Source of the DNA: an uncultured Campylobacter sp.
GTDB taxonomy: Bacteria; Campylobacterota; Campylobacteria; Campylobacterales; Campylobacteraceae
Length of the DNA: 19,396 nt
Assembly: GCA_937990735.1 (NCBI GenBank)
Contig: CALKQT010000041.1
Coordinates: 1-19,396 of the forward strand
Reading direction: 5' to 3'
The notes under the pieces were generated by a model that was not told the origin of the DNA, did no database searches, and saw only the letters and a program-made list of their open reading frames with translations. Position numbers and translations under genes: made by a program. Positions 1-6,622 of this stretch are shown here, piece after piece. The first letter of the stretch is position 1. Every line of letters starts with the position of its first letter.

Positions 1-129
1 TTTGCTTCTTTTAAGAATTTTGTTTCAATAGGATTATAGATTAAATCTATTGCTATTTTAAAATTTTTTAAAATTTCTTTACTTTGAAATTTTGCGGCGC
101 ATTTTACGAAAATTTCATTTAAAATACAT
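1..129 (-). pseudogene. C-terminal fragment resembling shikimate dehydrogenase (AroE), cut by window edge
   Basis: Read on the minus strand, one frame gives the peptide KIAIDLIYNPIETKFLKEAK, running off the left edge. This matches the conserved AroE C-terminal pattern (D-[LIV]-[IV]-Y-N-P-x-x-T-x-[FL]-L-x-x-A), in which the NADP-dependent enzyme reduces 3-dehydroshikimate. The frame has no start codon after the ung stop codon at 130, and its upstream continuation would overlap the 3' end of ung, so no AroE N-terminal domain can precede it. The stretch is much more AT-rich than ung. I infer a 5'-truncated remnant. A less likely reading is a different short gene that shares this motif. What follows beyond position 1 is not visible. 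Confidence 0.45.
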
Positions 130-825
130 TTAATATGCGCCGTGATTTAGATCCCAATCGATCTCTCCCAGACCGTGCACGCGCAGATATTCGTTGCATC
201 TGCTAAAATGCCTGCAGCCGAAAAACGCCCCTCCTGCAAGCGGGCTAGGATGCGCGGCGGTTAAAATTAGATGCTTCTGCGCATCGATCAGCACCGATTT
301 TGCTTTGGCAAAATTTCCCCACAGCATAAAGACTAAGCTTTGCCGCCTCGCGCTTAAAATTTTAATCACGGCGTCGGTAAAAATTTGCCAACCAAAGCCA
401 CTGTGTGAGTTTGCGCGGTTCGCGCCCACGCTAAGGCTCGCATTAAGTAGCAGCACGCCCTGCTTCGCCCAGTAGCTCAGATCGCCGCTAGCAGGCTCGC
501 TGATACCCAGATCACTCTTAATCTCTTTGTAGATATTTACGAGGCTAGGCGGAATTCGCACGCCGCGCGGCACCGAAAAGCTAAGCCCCATCGCCTGATG
601 CGCGCCATGGTAGGGATCCTGCCCCAAAATCACCGCGCGCACCCGCTCAAACGGAGTTAGATTGAAGGCATTAAAGATCAAATTTCCCGGCGGATAGACG
701 ATCTCGCGCCCCTTTGCAGCGAGCAGGTTTTCTTTGATCTTCGCAAAATACTCGCTTAAAAATTCCTCCCTAAGCGCCTCTTTCCAGCCGCTCTCAATCC
801 TCACGTCGTCTAAATTTATCTGCAT
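130..825 (-). CDS. ung: uracil-DNA glycosylase, family 1
   Basis: Removes uracil from DNA, the first step of base-excision repair of deaminated cytosine and misincorporated dUMP. The 231-residue product has normal length for bacterial Ung. It carries the water-activating motif GQDPYHG at about 68-74 (Asp70 catalytic), a NAS motif near 129-131, the uracil-stacking Phe in GLSFSVP near 80-86, and the minor-groove loop HPSPL at 192-196. The ATG start is preceded by AAAGGAC at a suitable distance. It stands alone: about 140 bases of featureless sequence lie upstream before the next possible frame, and an AroE-like scrap follows. No truncation or odd residues seen. Confidence 0.97.
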   Translation of the reverse strand: MQINLDDVRIESGWKEALREEFLSEYFAKIKENLLAAKGREIVYPPGNLIFNAFNLTPFERVRAVILGQDPYHGAHQAMGLSFSVPRGVRIPPSLVNIYKEIKSDLGISEPASGDLSYWAKQGVLLLNASLSVGANRANSHSGFGWQIFTDAVIKILSARRQSLVFMLWGNFAKAKSVLIDAQKHLILTAAHPSPLAGGAFFGCRHFSRCNEYLRVHGLGEIDWDLNHGAY

Positions 826-968
826 GCCGGTCCTTTAAATTTAATGAATTAACGCTCTAATTTTACAATAAATTTTAAAAATAGTATCGCTCGCACGCGC
901 CGCTGCAATCAAAGGCGGATCGCCCGCGCTCTCGCGCCGCAACCGATCCCACCGATTTATAGGCGCCG

Positions 969-1202
969 CTACACGATCACGATCAAAAGCGCCATAAAAA
1001 ACAGCAGGGCGATCGTCTTTTTATTATCGTTAAGCAAGCTCTGCGGGTAAAAAGCAAACAAAATCGCGTAGGCAAAAAGCGCTATTGCGAACTCCCACGG
1101 GTTATTATCTCTGAATTTTAACCTATAAGCGACCCGAAAGCTATATGCGAAAGCAGCGATAAAATTTGAGCCGGTTTCATTCTGTCTTTGCGATCTCCTA
1201 TT
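969..1202 (-). pseudogene. small membrane-protein reading frame without a start codon
   Basis: The minus strand is open for 77 codons between a TAA at 1205-1203 and a TAG at 971-969. The translation looks protein-like: a basic segment with SFRVAYRLKFRDNNPWEF, a hydrophobic helix AIALFAYAILFAFYP, a short polar turn SLLNDNKK, and a second hydrophobic helix TIALLFFMALLIVIV at the C-terminus. That is a two-helix membrane hairpin. No ATG, GTG or usable TTG precedes the conserved-looking part. A neighbouring frame has an ATG at 1180 and a GGAG some 14 bases upstream, but it ends after 20 codons, so a single frameshift may have separated start and body. I do not recognise the family. Either a decayed gene or a gene with an atypical start. 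Confidence 0.4.
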
Positions 1203-1359
1203 TTATGTAAAACCCGCTATATCGTTATTTTATCTACTTTGATAAACGTCCGTAAGACTAAAGTCCAATTTTTCAAATTTTTAAATTTTATCCCAAAGCT
1301 TTTAAATTTATTTTTCAACGACGATATCAATCGGCCGTAAGTAAATTTAGCGCACGCTA

Positions 1360-1971
1360 TTAATACCCCATTTTATTTATTTGAACTATATTAAGTTCCG
1401 GATAAAAAATAACCTCGTGATCATAATCGTCCGGCTGTCCCCATTCGTGCTCTTTTTTGTGCCATATTCGCCTTTTATCATTCACTATTGCCGTTATATT
1501 TAAATTTTTGATCGAACCATATATCAAATACTCCCGACTGCCGGCATAATGATAAGACGGCATCGCCCACGATAGTTTAAATTCGTGCAAATTTGTAGTT
1601 TCAGCTATGCAATCGGACTTGGAAACAAACTCGTAGCCCTCTTGCAGCATTTTTTGTTGCGTCAAAATAAAAGGCTTATCCGCCTTTATAAAATGCGCGT
1701 AACAGATACAAGTCTGTATTTTTTCACTACACGATAAAGGAGGACTTTTTTTGCGATAGATAAGTAAAGTTTCTCCCTTTGTATTTGTTAAGGCTTCAAA
1801 TTTAGCCAAATTTTTATTTTCTATATATGAAAAATCCGTATTAATGGGTGAAAATAGAAAGGCTATAAACAAAACAAACAATATCAATGCCGCAAACGGT
1901 AATATCAATGCTGCGAGTATGACGATCTTGATGGCTTTCCACAATGTTTTTAATATATTTACTGCTTGCAT
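1360..1971 (-). CDS. hypothetical membrane-anchored protein, AT-rich
   Basis: I do not recognise this 203-residue protein. I chose the ATG at 1971 rather than the one at 2079 because AGAGGGGG lies 9 bases upstream of it, and the longer form would overlap the end of the preceding gene. Residues 13-40 form one long hydrophobic stretch, followed by a polar domain that would sit outside the inner membrane. That domain has four cysteines (about 81, 88, 90, 121), which could pair in the periplasm, and a very charged, aromatic C-terminal third with WHKKEHEWGQPDDYDHE. Base composition is clearly lower in GC than the DJ-1 gene just upstream, hinting at separate origin. It may be cotranscribed with that gene (79-base gap). 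Confidence 0.7.
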   Translation of the reverse strand: MQAVNILKTLWKAIKIVILAALILPFAALILFVLFIAFLFSPINTDFSYIENKNLAKFEALTNTKGETLLIYRKKSPPLSCSEKIQTCICYAHFIKADKPFILTQQKMLQEGYEFVSKSDCIAETTNLHEFKLSWAMPSYHYAGSREYLIYGSIKNLNITAIVNDKRRIWHKKEHEWGQPDDYDHEVIFYPELNIVQINKMGY

Positions 1972-2050
1972 TATAATCTGCCCCCTCTCTATTTTAAAAT
2001 TTACTGCGGTATTTATAAACCGGTCCGCCGATCTTATCGGCTTTAAAATT

Positions 2051-2647
2051 TCATCGCGCAGGCTTGCTTCTAAGGCCATAATACGGATAATCCATCGCCG
2101 CAGCGGCAGCTTCGCGCGCAGAGACGCCTGCGAATTTCTCGATCACGCAAAGACCAAGCTCTATGGAGCTGCTTACGCCGCCAGCAGTGATGATCTCGCC
2201 TCCTTCGGGCAGGCTTTCGCGCACGAGCCGCTCGTGCACCACGTCCGCGCAGTAAGGCGCCAGCAGATCGTAGCAAAACGGATGCGTAGTCGCGCGCCTA
2301 CCTCGCAAAAACCCCGCTGCGCCCAGAAGTAGCGAACCGGTGCAAACGCTAAACTTATACTTCGCATCGCGCGCGGTTGTGAGCCACGAGATGAAGCCCG
2401 CATCGTCTTTAAGGCGTCGCGTCGCCATACCGCCGGGCACAAAAACCGCATCAAAGCCGCCTAGATCCGTCGTAATCTCGCCCGCATCGATCGTAAGGCC
2501 GCCGCTGTCCGAAACTTGCCGCTCGCGCGAGCAAAACCTCATCTCAAGCTGCGGGCGGACGGCTTTGAGCCTTAGCATACAATCGTAAAATCCCACAAAA
2601 TCGAGGTGTGTCTGTCCGCCAAACATCACAAGCGCTAGATTTTTCAT
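2051..2647 (-). CDS. DJ-1/PfpI family protein (ThiJ-like, class I glutamine amidotransferase fold)
   Basis: A 198-residue single-domain protein of the DJ-1/PfpI superfamily. The FGGQTHLDFVGFYD segment (9-22) gives the N-terminal strand and helix with acidic D16. FDAVFVPGGMATRRL (65-79) is the strand and glycine turn before the active site. The nucleophile elbow is SVCTGSLLLGAAGFL with Cys102, and ATTHP supplies His122. This arrangement resembles the isonitrile hydratase and AraC-type GATase1-like subgroup rather than PfpI proteases, but the substrate cannot be read from sequence; members act as hydratases, glyoxalases or stress chaperones. AAAGGACGG lies just before the ATG. The two other minus-strand frames here and the plus-strand frame are high-GC shadows of this gene. 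Confidence 0.9.
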   Translation of the reverse strand: MKNLALVMFGGQTHLDFVGFYDCMLRLKAVRPQLEMRFCSRERQVSDSGGLTIDAGEITTDLGGFDAVFVPGGMATRRLKDDAGFISWLTTARDAKYKFSVCTGSLLLGAAGFLRGRRATTHPFCYDLLAPYCADVVHERLVRESLPEGGEIITAGGVSSSIELGLCVIEKFAGVSAREAAAAAMDYPYYGLRSKPAR

Positions 2648-2869
2648 AATCCGTCCTTTAAAATTTATCGCTCGCCTATGAGCTTTCGACGCGGCGCCGT
2701 TAAAATTTTCAGCGCTGCAGCCGCAACGAGCGTCTGTTTAAAACGCCCGTTTAAATTTAGCGACCGAATGCCCGCTCGGCTAAAATTTTAAAATTTCATC
2801 CTGTCGGGCAGCAGAAATTTTACCGCCCGCGAATGAAATTTCAGAAGCGATTTAAAATTTGCGCGCCTT

Positions 2870-3319
2870 TTATTCCGCTTTACTCAGACCTGCAAAAGCC
2901 CACACGCCCGCATAATGCAGCCTTTTTGAAACATTCTCAAATTCCAAATTCCAAATCCCCTCGTCGTATTTCCATTCAAACGGCGTTTTGTAATTCGTCC
3001 AAATTTCATACGCGCGTTCGTTTAGCCGCTCAATCAACGCAGAAATCCCTAAATTGCCGCCCGCTATCTCCATCATCAAATGCCAGTTATCCAAATTGGC
3101 GGGATCTTCGGTGTGGATGGATTTTTCGCGCGGCAGATAATACACAAAATCGCCCGTATCGAAGGGGAAGAGGGTATGACACAGCGCAATGCCGTAAATT
3201 TTTTGAGCGAATACGGTCGGAAGCTGCTCGTCCGAATAGCCAAAAGTAGAAACGTACAAAAAGCTACGCAAAATGCTCGCTAAATTTCTACAGACCGGCG
3301 CAAAGGCGTATTTTTGCAT
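2870..3319 (-). CDS. hypothetical protein, overlaps the end of the upstream frame
   Basis: A 149-residue frame of unknown function. Composition looks like a real soluble protein: aromatic-rich, with TGDFVYYLP, NWHLMMEIAGGNLG and a C-terminal WKYDEGIWNLEFENV. No signal peptide or membrane segment is evident. Its first ATG (3319) lies inside the preceding minus-strand frame and the two overlap by 40 bases in different registers. The Shine-Dalgarno signal before this ATG is poor (AGCAGGC). The frame is open further upstream for about a dozen codons. Two readings are possible: a translationally coupled second gene, or the 3' half of one gene split by a frameshift. Neither half matches a family I can name. 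Confidence 0.58.
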   Translation of the reverse strand: MQKYAFAPVCRNLASILRSFLYVSTFGYSDEQLPTVFAQKIYGIALCHTLFPFDTGDFVYYLPREKSIHTEDPANLDNWHLMMEIAGGNLGISALIERLNERAYEIWTNYKTPFEWKYDEGIWNLEFENVSKRLHYAGVWAFAGLSKAE

Positions 3320-3618
3320 GCCTGCTGCGTTAAGGCGCCGTTTCGAATAAAACTTATGGCGCTATCGATCTCTTTTCTTCTTGCTTGCACGTATTTTATC
3401 TTTTTAAATCGCCAAGCTTGCAAAAGCTGCAAAGAATTGTCGATAACTCGCAGATGCTTATCTCTTTTTTCATTTGCCATGCCGCTTAGCTCCGCGATCC
3501 TCGCAACGGCCTGCCTCCAAAACGGAATTAAGGTCTCCACCCATCCCAAGTAGCTAAGATAAAGCGCGCTCGGCTCCTCTTTTTCAAAAGCCGCTCTCAT
3601 CTGCGTAAGTTTTATCAT
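3280..3618 (-). CDS. hypothetical protein downstream of thyX
   Basis: A 112-residue frame, probably soluble and helical, rich in Arg, Lys, Glu and Ala, with a long amphipathic central part (about 40-90). AAGGGG sits about 8 bases ahead of the ATG, a good ribosome site. It begins 35 bases after the thyX stop codon, so it is probably in the same transcript. Its last 13 codons overlap the start of the next frame. The end of the product (ACKNTPLRRSVEI) looks less ordered than the rest, which is compatible with a frameshift near 3300 that would otherwise carry the protein into the downstream frame. Function unknown. Confidence 0.62.
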   Translation of the reverse strand: MIKLTQMRAAFEKEEPSALYLSYLGWVETLIPFWRQAVARIAELSGMANEKRDKHLRVIDNSLQLLQAWRFKKIKYVQARRKEIDSAISFIRNGALTQQACKNTPLRRSVEI

Positions 3619-3653
3619 CGCAAGCCCCTTATATCAAAATTTTACTTCGCTCG

Positions 3654-4292
3654 CTACTCCTCGCCAGGCGTCTTCTCGCCGCTTGCCATGCAGCTTTGGA
3701 ATATAAATTTATGCTCCTGCGGCAGCGCGTCATAAATTTTACCCGCAAGCTCGCGGATCTCCCAAAGTGCCGCCTTGCTAGAGCGCAAAGCGAGGAAGTT
3801 TTGCAAGCTGCGTGCGTTTATACTCCAGCTAAGCTCGCTCTTGTAGCACTCGGGCAGGCAGTATTTGGCGATATCAAGGCTGATTGGAGTTTGTAAGATT
3901 ATGCGCAGGTTTTCAAGAGCCGCGATACTTGCATTATCGACCGCTTCGTTGCCGGTAAGCACGATGTATCGCGCGGCGTTTTCGAAATCCCCTTGCGCGA
4001 AACTACCCTCGCCGCGCAATTCTTTGAGAGTGTAGCGCGTGGATTTTACGCTAAGGCTTGCTAGGCGGTGGCGCGCCAGCTCCTGAAGCAGCGCGCGGGA
4101 GATGCCGCTGATGTAGAAATTGTAGTAGAGGTGCTCGAGCGTGCTTGAGTGCTTGAGCTGGTTGCCGACGCGGTCAATGAGCGCTAGGTCTTTGGCGCCG
4201 CCGCAATCGCCGCGCTCAAAGCTCTGCCAGCAGGTGCGGATGGCGTTTGAGCAGACCCAAAGCGGAGTGAAATTTAGAAGTTTGACTTGCAT
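3654..4292 (-). CDS. thyX: FAD-dependent thymidylate synthase ThyX
   Basis: Makes dTMP from dUMP using methylenetetrahydrofolate as methyl donor and FAD/NAD(P)H as reductant, replacing ThyA. The 212-residue length fits the family. The ThyX signature RHRx7S is present: RHR at 74-76 and Ser84 in RHRLASLSVKS. His48 and His54 in QLKHSSTLEH, and NAR at 159-161 followed by a helix ending in LALRSS, match the dUMP and FAD sites of known ThyX. ATG is preceded by AAAGGC. It appears to head a transcript with the two unknown frames that follow. Upstream lies a 188-base intergenic stretch with a perfect 10-bp hairpin. Confidence 0.95.
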   Translation of the reverse strand: MQVKLLNFTPLWVCSNAIRTCWQSFERGDCGGAKDLALIDRVGNQLKHSSTLEHLYYNFYISGISRALLQELARHRLASLSVKSTRYTLKELRGEGSFAQGDFENAARYIVLTGNEAVDNASIAALENLRIILQTPISLDIAKYCLPECYKSELSWSINARSLQNFLALRSSKAALWEIRELAGKIYDALPQEHKFIFQSCMASGEKTPGEE

Positions 4293-4391
4293 GTTTTGCC
4301 TTTGGTTTTAAAATTTTTGGATGATTTTAGCGTTTCGGGACTTAAATTTAGCAGGGCTCGGCATTTGTATTTTAAAATTTACATTCATCAA

Positions 4392-4421
4392 ATTTACCTT
4401 GCACCGGGATACAAGGTAAAT
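4392..4421. other. perfect 10-bp inverted repeat (hairpin) between the eexN-like gene and thyX
   Basis: ATTTACCTTG (4392-4401) and its exact complement CAAGGTAAAT (4412-4421) enclose a 10-base loop. The hairpin lies about 60 bases past the EexN-like gene's stop codon and 100 bases before the thyX start, both on the minus strand. It could end the upstream transcript, but no uridine run follows the stem on either strand, so a protein-binding operator or a leader structure for thyX is equally possible. Confidence 0.4.
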
Positions 4422-4480
4422 AAAATGAACTTAAGTATAAGGCGTAAGAGATATTTTAATATTGAATTAATACTAAAATA

Positions 4481-4723
4481 CTATTTTGTTCCCGAGAAAA
4501 ACTTTTTATCCTCATTAAACTTATAAATTTCTTTAGCATTTTTACAATTCTTATAGGCGTTGCTATTTTCGTTTAATTTATCAAAATCGCATTGTTTGAA
4601 AACTTTTTCTGCCTCATCGGGATGATTTTGATAGTATTCTAAAGATTTAACCTCCGTATTATCGCAACCCACCAAAAAAGCAGCGAACGTAAGCCCCCAG
4701 AGGAACATTTTAGGATTTTTCAT
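4481..4723 (-). CDS. EexN-family (entry exclusion) lipoprotein
   Basis: An 80-residue lipoprotein: a hydrophobic signal segment (7-18) ends in the lipobox LVGC with Cys20 as the lipidation site. The mature part has the pattern EYYxxHPxEAExVxxxC followed by a short spacer and YKNCKNA. That is the pattern I know from EexN proteins of IncN/P-type plasmids and their chromosomal relatives in Campylobacter, which reduce uptake of a second copy of the same conjugative element. The Cys pair in the mature region (about 45 and 59) fits. AAGGAG lies well placed before the ATG. No conjugation genes are in view, so this is an orphan copy. It is AT-rich compared with its neighbours. Confidence 0.75.
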   Translation of the reverse strand: MKNPKMFLWGLTFAAFLVGCDNTEVKSLEYYQNHPDEAEKVFKQCDFDKLNENSNAYKNCKNAKEIYKFNEDKKFFSGTK

Positions 4724-4891
4724 TTCATTCTCCTTGTTTGAAATTTATCGGTATTTTACTATCCGTTTACTTTAAAAATTTTGAATTACTGCAATCCCAT
4801 CCTGCGCGGCAAATAAATTTAACGAAACCAAAATACCGCCCTTAAGCTACATTTCGCTAAGATTGCGGCTAAATTTTAAAAAAGGTGCAAT

Positions 4892-6241
4892 ATGAATGAT
4901 AAATTTAGCAAAATCGGCTTTATTCTCGCAGTCGCAGGCAGCGCCGTAGGGCTCGGTAATGCGTGGAAATTCCCCACTTTAGTAGGCACCAACGGCGGCA
5001 GCGCCTTTATCTTGCTATATCTTTTGCTGACGCTTTTGGTTAGCTTCGTGATTTTTTTAGCCGAGATCGTCATCGGCAGACTAAGCGAAAGTGATCCGGT
5101 GCGCGCATTTGAAAAGCTCGCGCCCTCATACAAAGGCGCATGGAAATACGCGGGATTTTTTATGATTAGTGCGCTTTTGATCTATGCTTTTTACAGCGTC
5201 GTAATGGGCTGGATCCTAAAATACGTGGTCTCAAGCGCTTTTTATCTGCCAAAAAGTATAGATGAAAGCGGCGCAGCGTTTAAAGCGCTTTTAGGTAGTG
5301 ATTTTTTAAGCGCAGCGGTGTGCTTTACCATAGCGTCGGCATTTTGCTTTTTCATCGTATCTAAAGGTGTCAAAAGCGGCATCGAGCGGCTTAATGTCTG
5401 GATGATGCCTGCGCTATTTATTTTGCTGGTTTTAATGCTAATTTACGCCGCGAGTTTCGATGGATTCGGACGTAGCGCAAAATTCTTACTGGTACCTGAC
5501 TTCTCTAAGCTTAATAAGGATAGCGTTCTTTCGGCGCTAGGACTTGCATTTTTTACGCTTTCGCTGGGCGTTACTACGATTATGACCTATGCTGCAAGCC
5601 TGCCTGCGCGCACCAATATCCTAACCTCAAGCATAAATATCGTCTGCATTAATGTCTTAATCGGCGTGATGATGGGGCTTATCGTCTTTACTTTCATCTT
5701 TGAATTCGGCGGCGATCCCAAAGCGCAAGGTCCTGGGCTAGTGTTTGTCTCGCTGGTGGTGCTTTTTTCAAAGCTCGGTGCGATCGGAAATATCCTAGCC
5801 TTTTTATTTTTCACCTCGCTGTTGTTCGCGGCGATTACTTCTGCAATTTCGATGCTGGAGCCTGCGATTTATTATCTCGTAAACTCCCGCAATCTAAGCC
5901 GAAAGCGCGCTTCACTTTTAGTTTTTGCCGTGACGTATGTTTTAGGGATATGCTGCATTTTGGGTTATTACAGGGGCACGAGCGAATATTTTAGCCTAGG
6001 TGGCAAGAGCTTTTTTGACGTGCTTGATTACCTAACCTCAAATATTCTGATGCCTCTTAGCGGCATAATTGTGGCGATTTTCGTAGGGTTCGTGATCAAA
6101 AAACGAGCCGTCGAAATTCTACTGCGCCCATATATGGGACGAATGGGCTTTAAGCTGTGGTATTTCGTGCTGTTGCGCTTCGTGGCGCCAGTCGCGATCG
6201 TAGTGATCGCGCTCAATCAGCTAAAAATTTTAAATTTTTAA
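4892..6241 (+). CDS. neurotransmitter:sodium symporter (NSS/SNF) family transporter, first of a tandem pair
   Basis: Inner-membrane Na+-coupled importer, probably for an amino acid. The 449-residue length and about 11 hydrophobic helices fit the bacterial 11-helix branch. Helix 1 has the broken-helix motif AVGLGNAWKFPTLVG (18-32), which binds sodium and substrate in LeuT; Lys26 stands where LeuT has the gating Arg30. Helix 6 carries SALGLAFFTLSLG, with Leu where many relatives have Gln. The conserved VKSGIERLN loop follows helix 4. AAAGGTG precedes the ATG. A paralogue begins 381 bases downstream on the same strand. Substrate cannot be told from sequence. Confidence 0.93.
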   Translation: MNDKFSKIGFILAVAGSAVGLGNAWKFPTLVGTNGGSAFILLYLLLTLLVSFVIFLAEIVIGRLSESDPVRAFEKLAPSYKGAWKYAGFFMISALLIYAFYSVVMGWILKYVVSSAFYLPKSIDESGAAFKALLGSDFLSAAVCFTIASAFCFFIVSKGVKSGIERLNVWMMPALFILLVLMLIYAASFDGFGRSAKFLLVPDFSKLNKDSVLSALGLAFFTLSLGVTTIMTYAASLPARTNILTSSINIVCINVLIGVMMGLIVFTFIFEFGGDPKAQGPGLVFVSLVVLFSKLGAIGNILAFLFFTSLLFAAITSAISMLEPAIYYLVNSRNLSRKRASLLVFAVTYVLGICCILGYYRGTSEYFSLGGKSFFDVLDYLTSNILMPLSGIIVAIFVGFVIKKRAVEILLRPYMGRMGFKLWYFVLLRFVAPVAIVVIALNQLKILNF

Positions 6242-6273
6242 ATTTTGCAAAGCGGATGGATAACATGGAAGTT

Positions 6274-6345
6274 AAAATTTGGCGCTAAAGCAGTCTAAAA
6301 ACGACGGGCAAAATTTCATAGCGAGCCTCGCGGCGATACGTTGGC
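6274..6345 (+). repeat. degenerate direct repeat, copy 1
   Basis: Shares AAATTT[G/A]GCGC[T/C]AAAGC and AAATTTCATAGCGAG with copy 2 at 6507-6575, in the same order with slightly different spacing. Judged by eye, not scored. Confidence 0.4.
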
Positions 6346-6506
6346 CTTGCGGCGATAGTTTAAATTTCATGTTCAGATAGAGGAAGGTCAAAGTATGTAA
6401 CGACAATCAGCTTTTGGCGCGACCGCGATAACCCGCGCGGCAACCTGCGTAAGACCGCGGCAAAGACGCCGTAGCGCAGCCGCGTCTGATCACGCCGCGG
6501 AATTTT

Positions 6507-6575
6507 AAAATTTAGCGCCAAAGCGGCCCAAAGTAGCGAGCCAAATTTCATAGCGAGATGCGGCGGTAGTTTGGA
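6507..6575 (+). repeat. degenerate direct repeat, copy 2
   Basis: Partner of 6274-6345. The best-preserved block is AAATTTCATAGCGAG, followed by a G/C-rich GCGGCGGTA and TTGG. It ends about 48 bases before the second transporter's start. Confidence 0.4.
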
Positions 6576-6622
6576 ATTTTAAAATTCCACGGCTTTAAAA
6601 TTTAAAAATCATCGGAGCGAAA

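Larger units (their letters stand above)
6242..6622. other. 381-base spacer between paralogues with a degenerate direct repeat
   Basis: No gene is supported here. Two similar segments, about 6274-6345 and 6507-6575, share in the same order AAAATTTGGCGCTAAAGC / AAAATTTAGCGCCAAAGC, then AAATTTCATAGCGAG, then a GCGGCGATA/GCGGCGGTA stretch and TTGG. The sequence after the first transporter's stop codon is an AT palindrome (AAATTTTTAAATTTT). The minus-strand frame at 6360-6551 looks like chance. Confidence 0.45.

Noticed and set aside
194..475. Plus-strand frame antisense to ung
   Set aside because: Opposite strand of a clear gene, no ribosome site, low-quality composition; a shadow.
1972..2079. 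Upstream ATG extension of the 1360-1971 gene
   Set aside because: It would overlap the DJ-1 gene's end, and the ATG at 1971 has the strong ribosome site.
1844..2332. Plus-strand 162-codon frame across two minus-strand genes
   Set aside because: Spans the antisense of both the unknown envelope gene and the DJ-1 gene; Arg/Ala-rich composition of a GC-rich shadow.
2830..3249. Plus-strand frames at 2833 and 3080
   Set aside because: Antisense to the minus-strand unknown frame; composition is of a shadow.
4287..4526. Plus-strand 79-codon frame between thyX and the lipoprotein gene
   Set aside because: No ribosome site, overlaps both genes' ends, and crosses the 10-bp hairpin; composition is not protein-like.
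6360..6551. Minus-strand 63-codon frame in the transporter spacer
   Set aside because: Overlaps the direct repeats, Arg/Leu-rich, no ribosome site; likely chance in GC-rich spacer.
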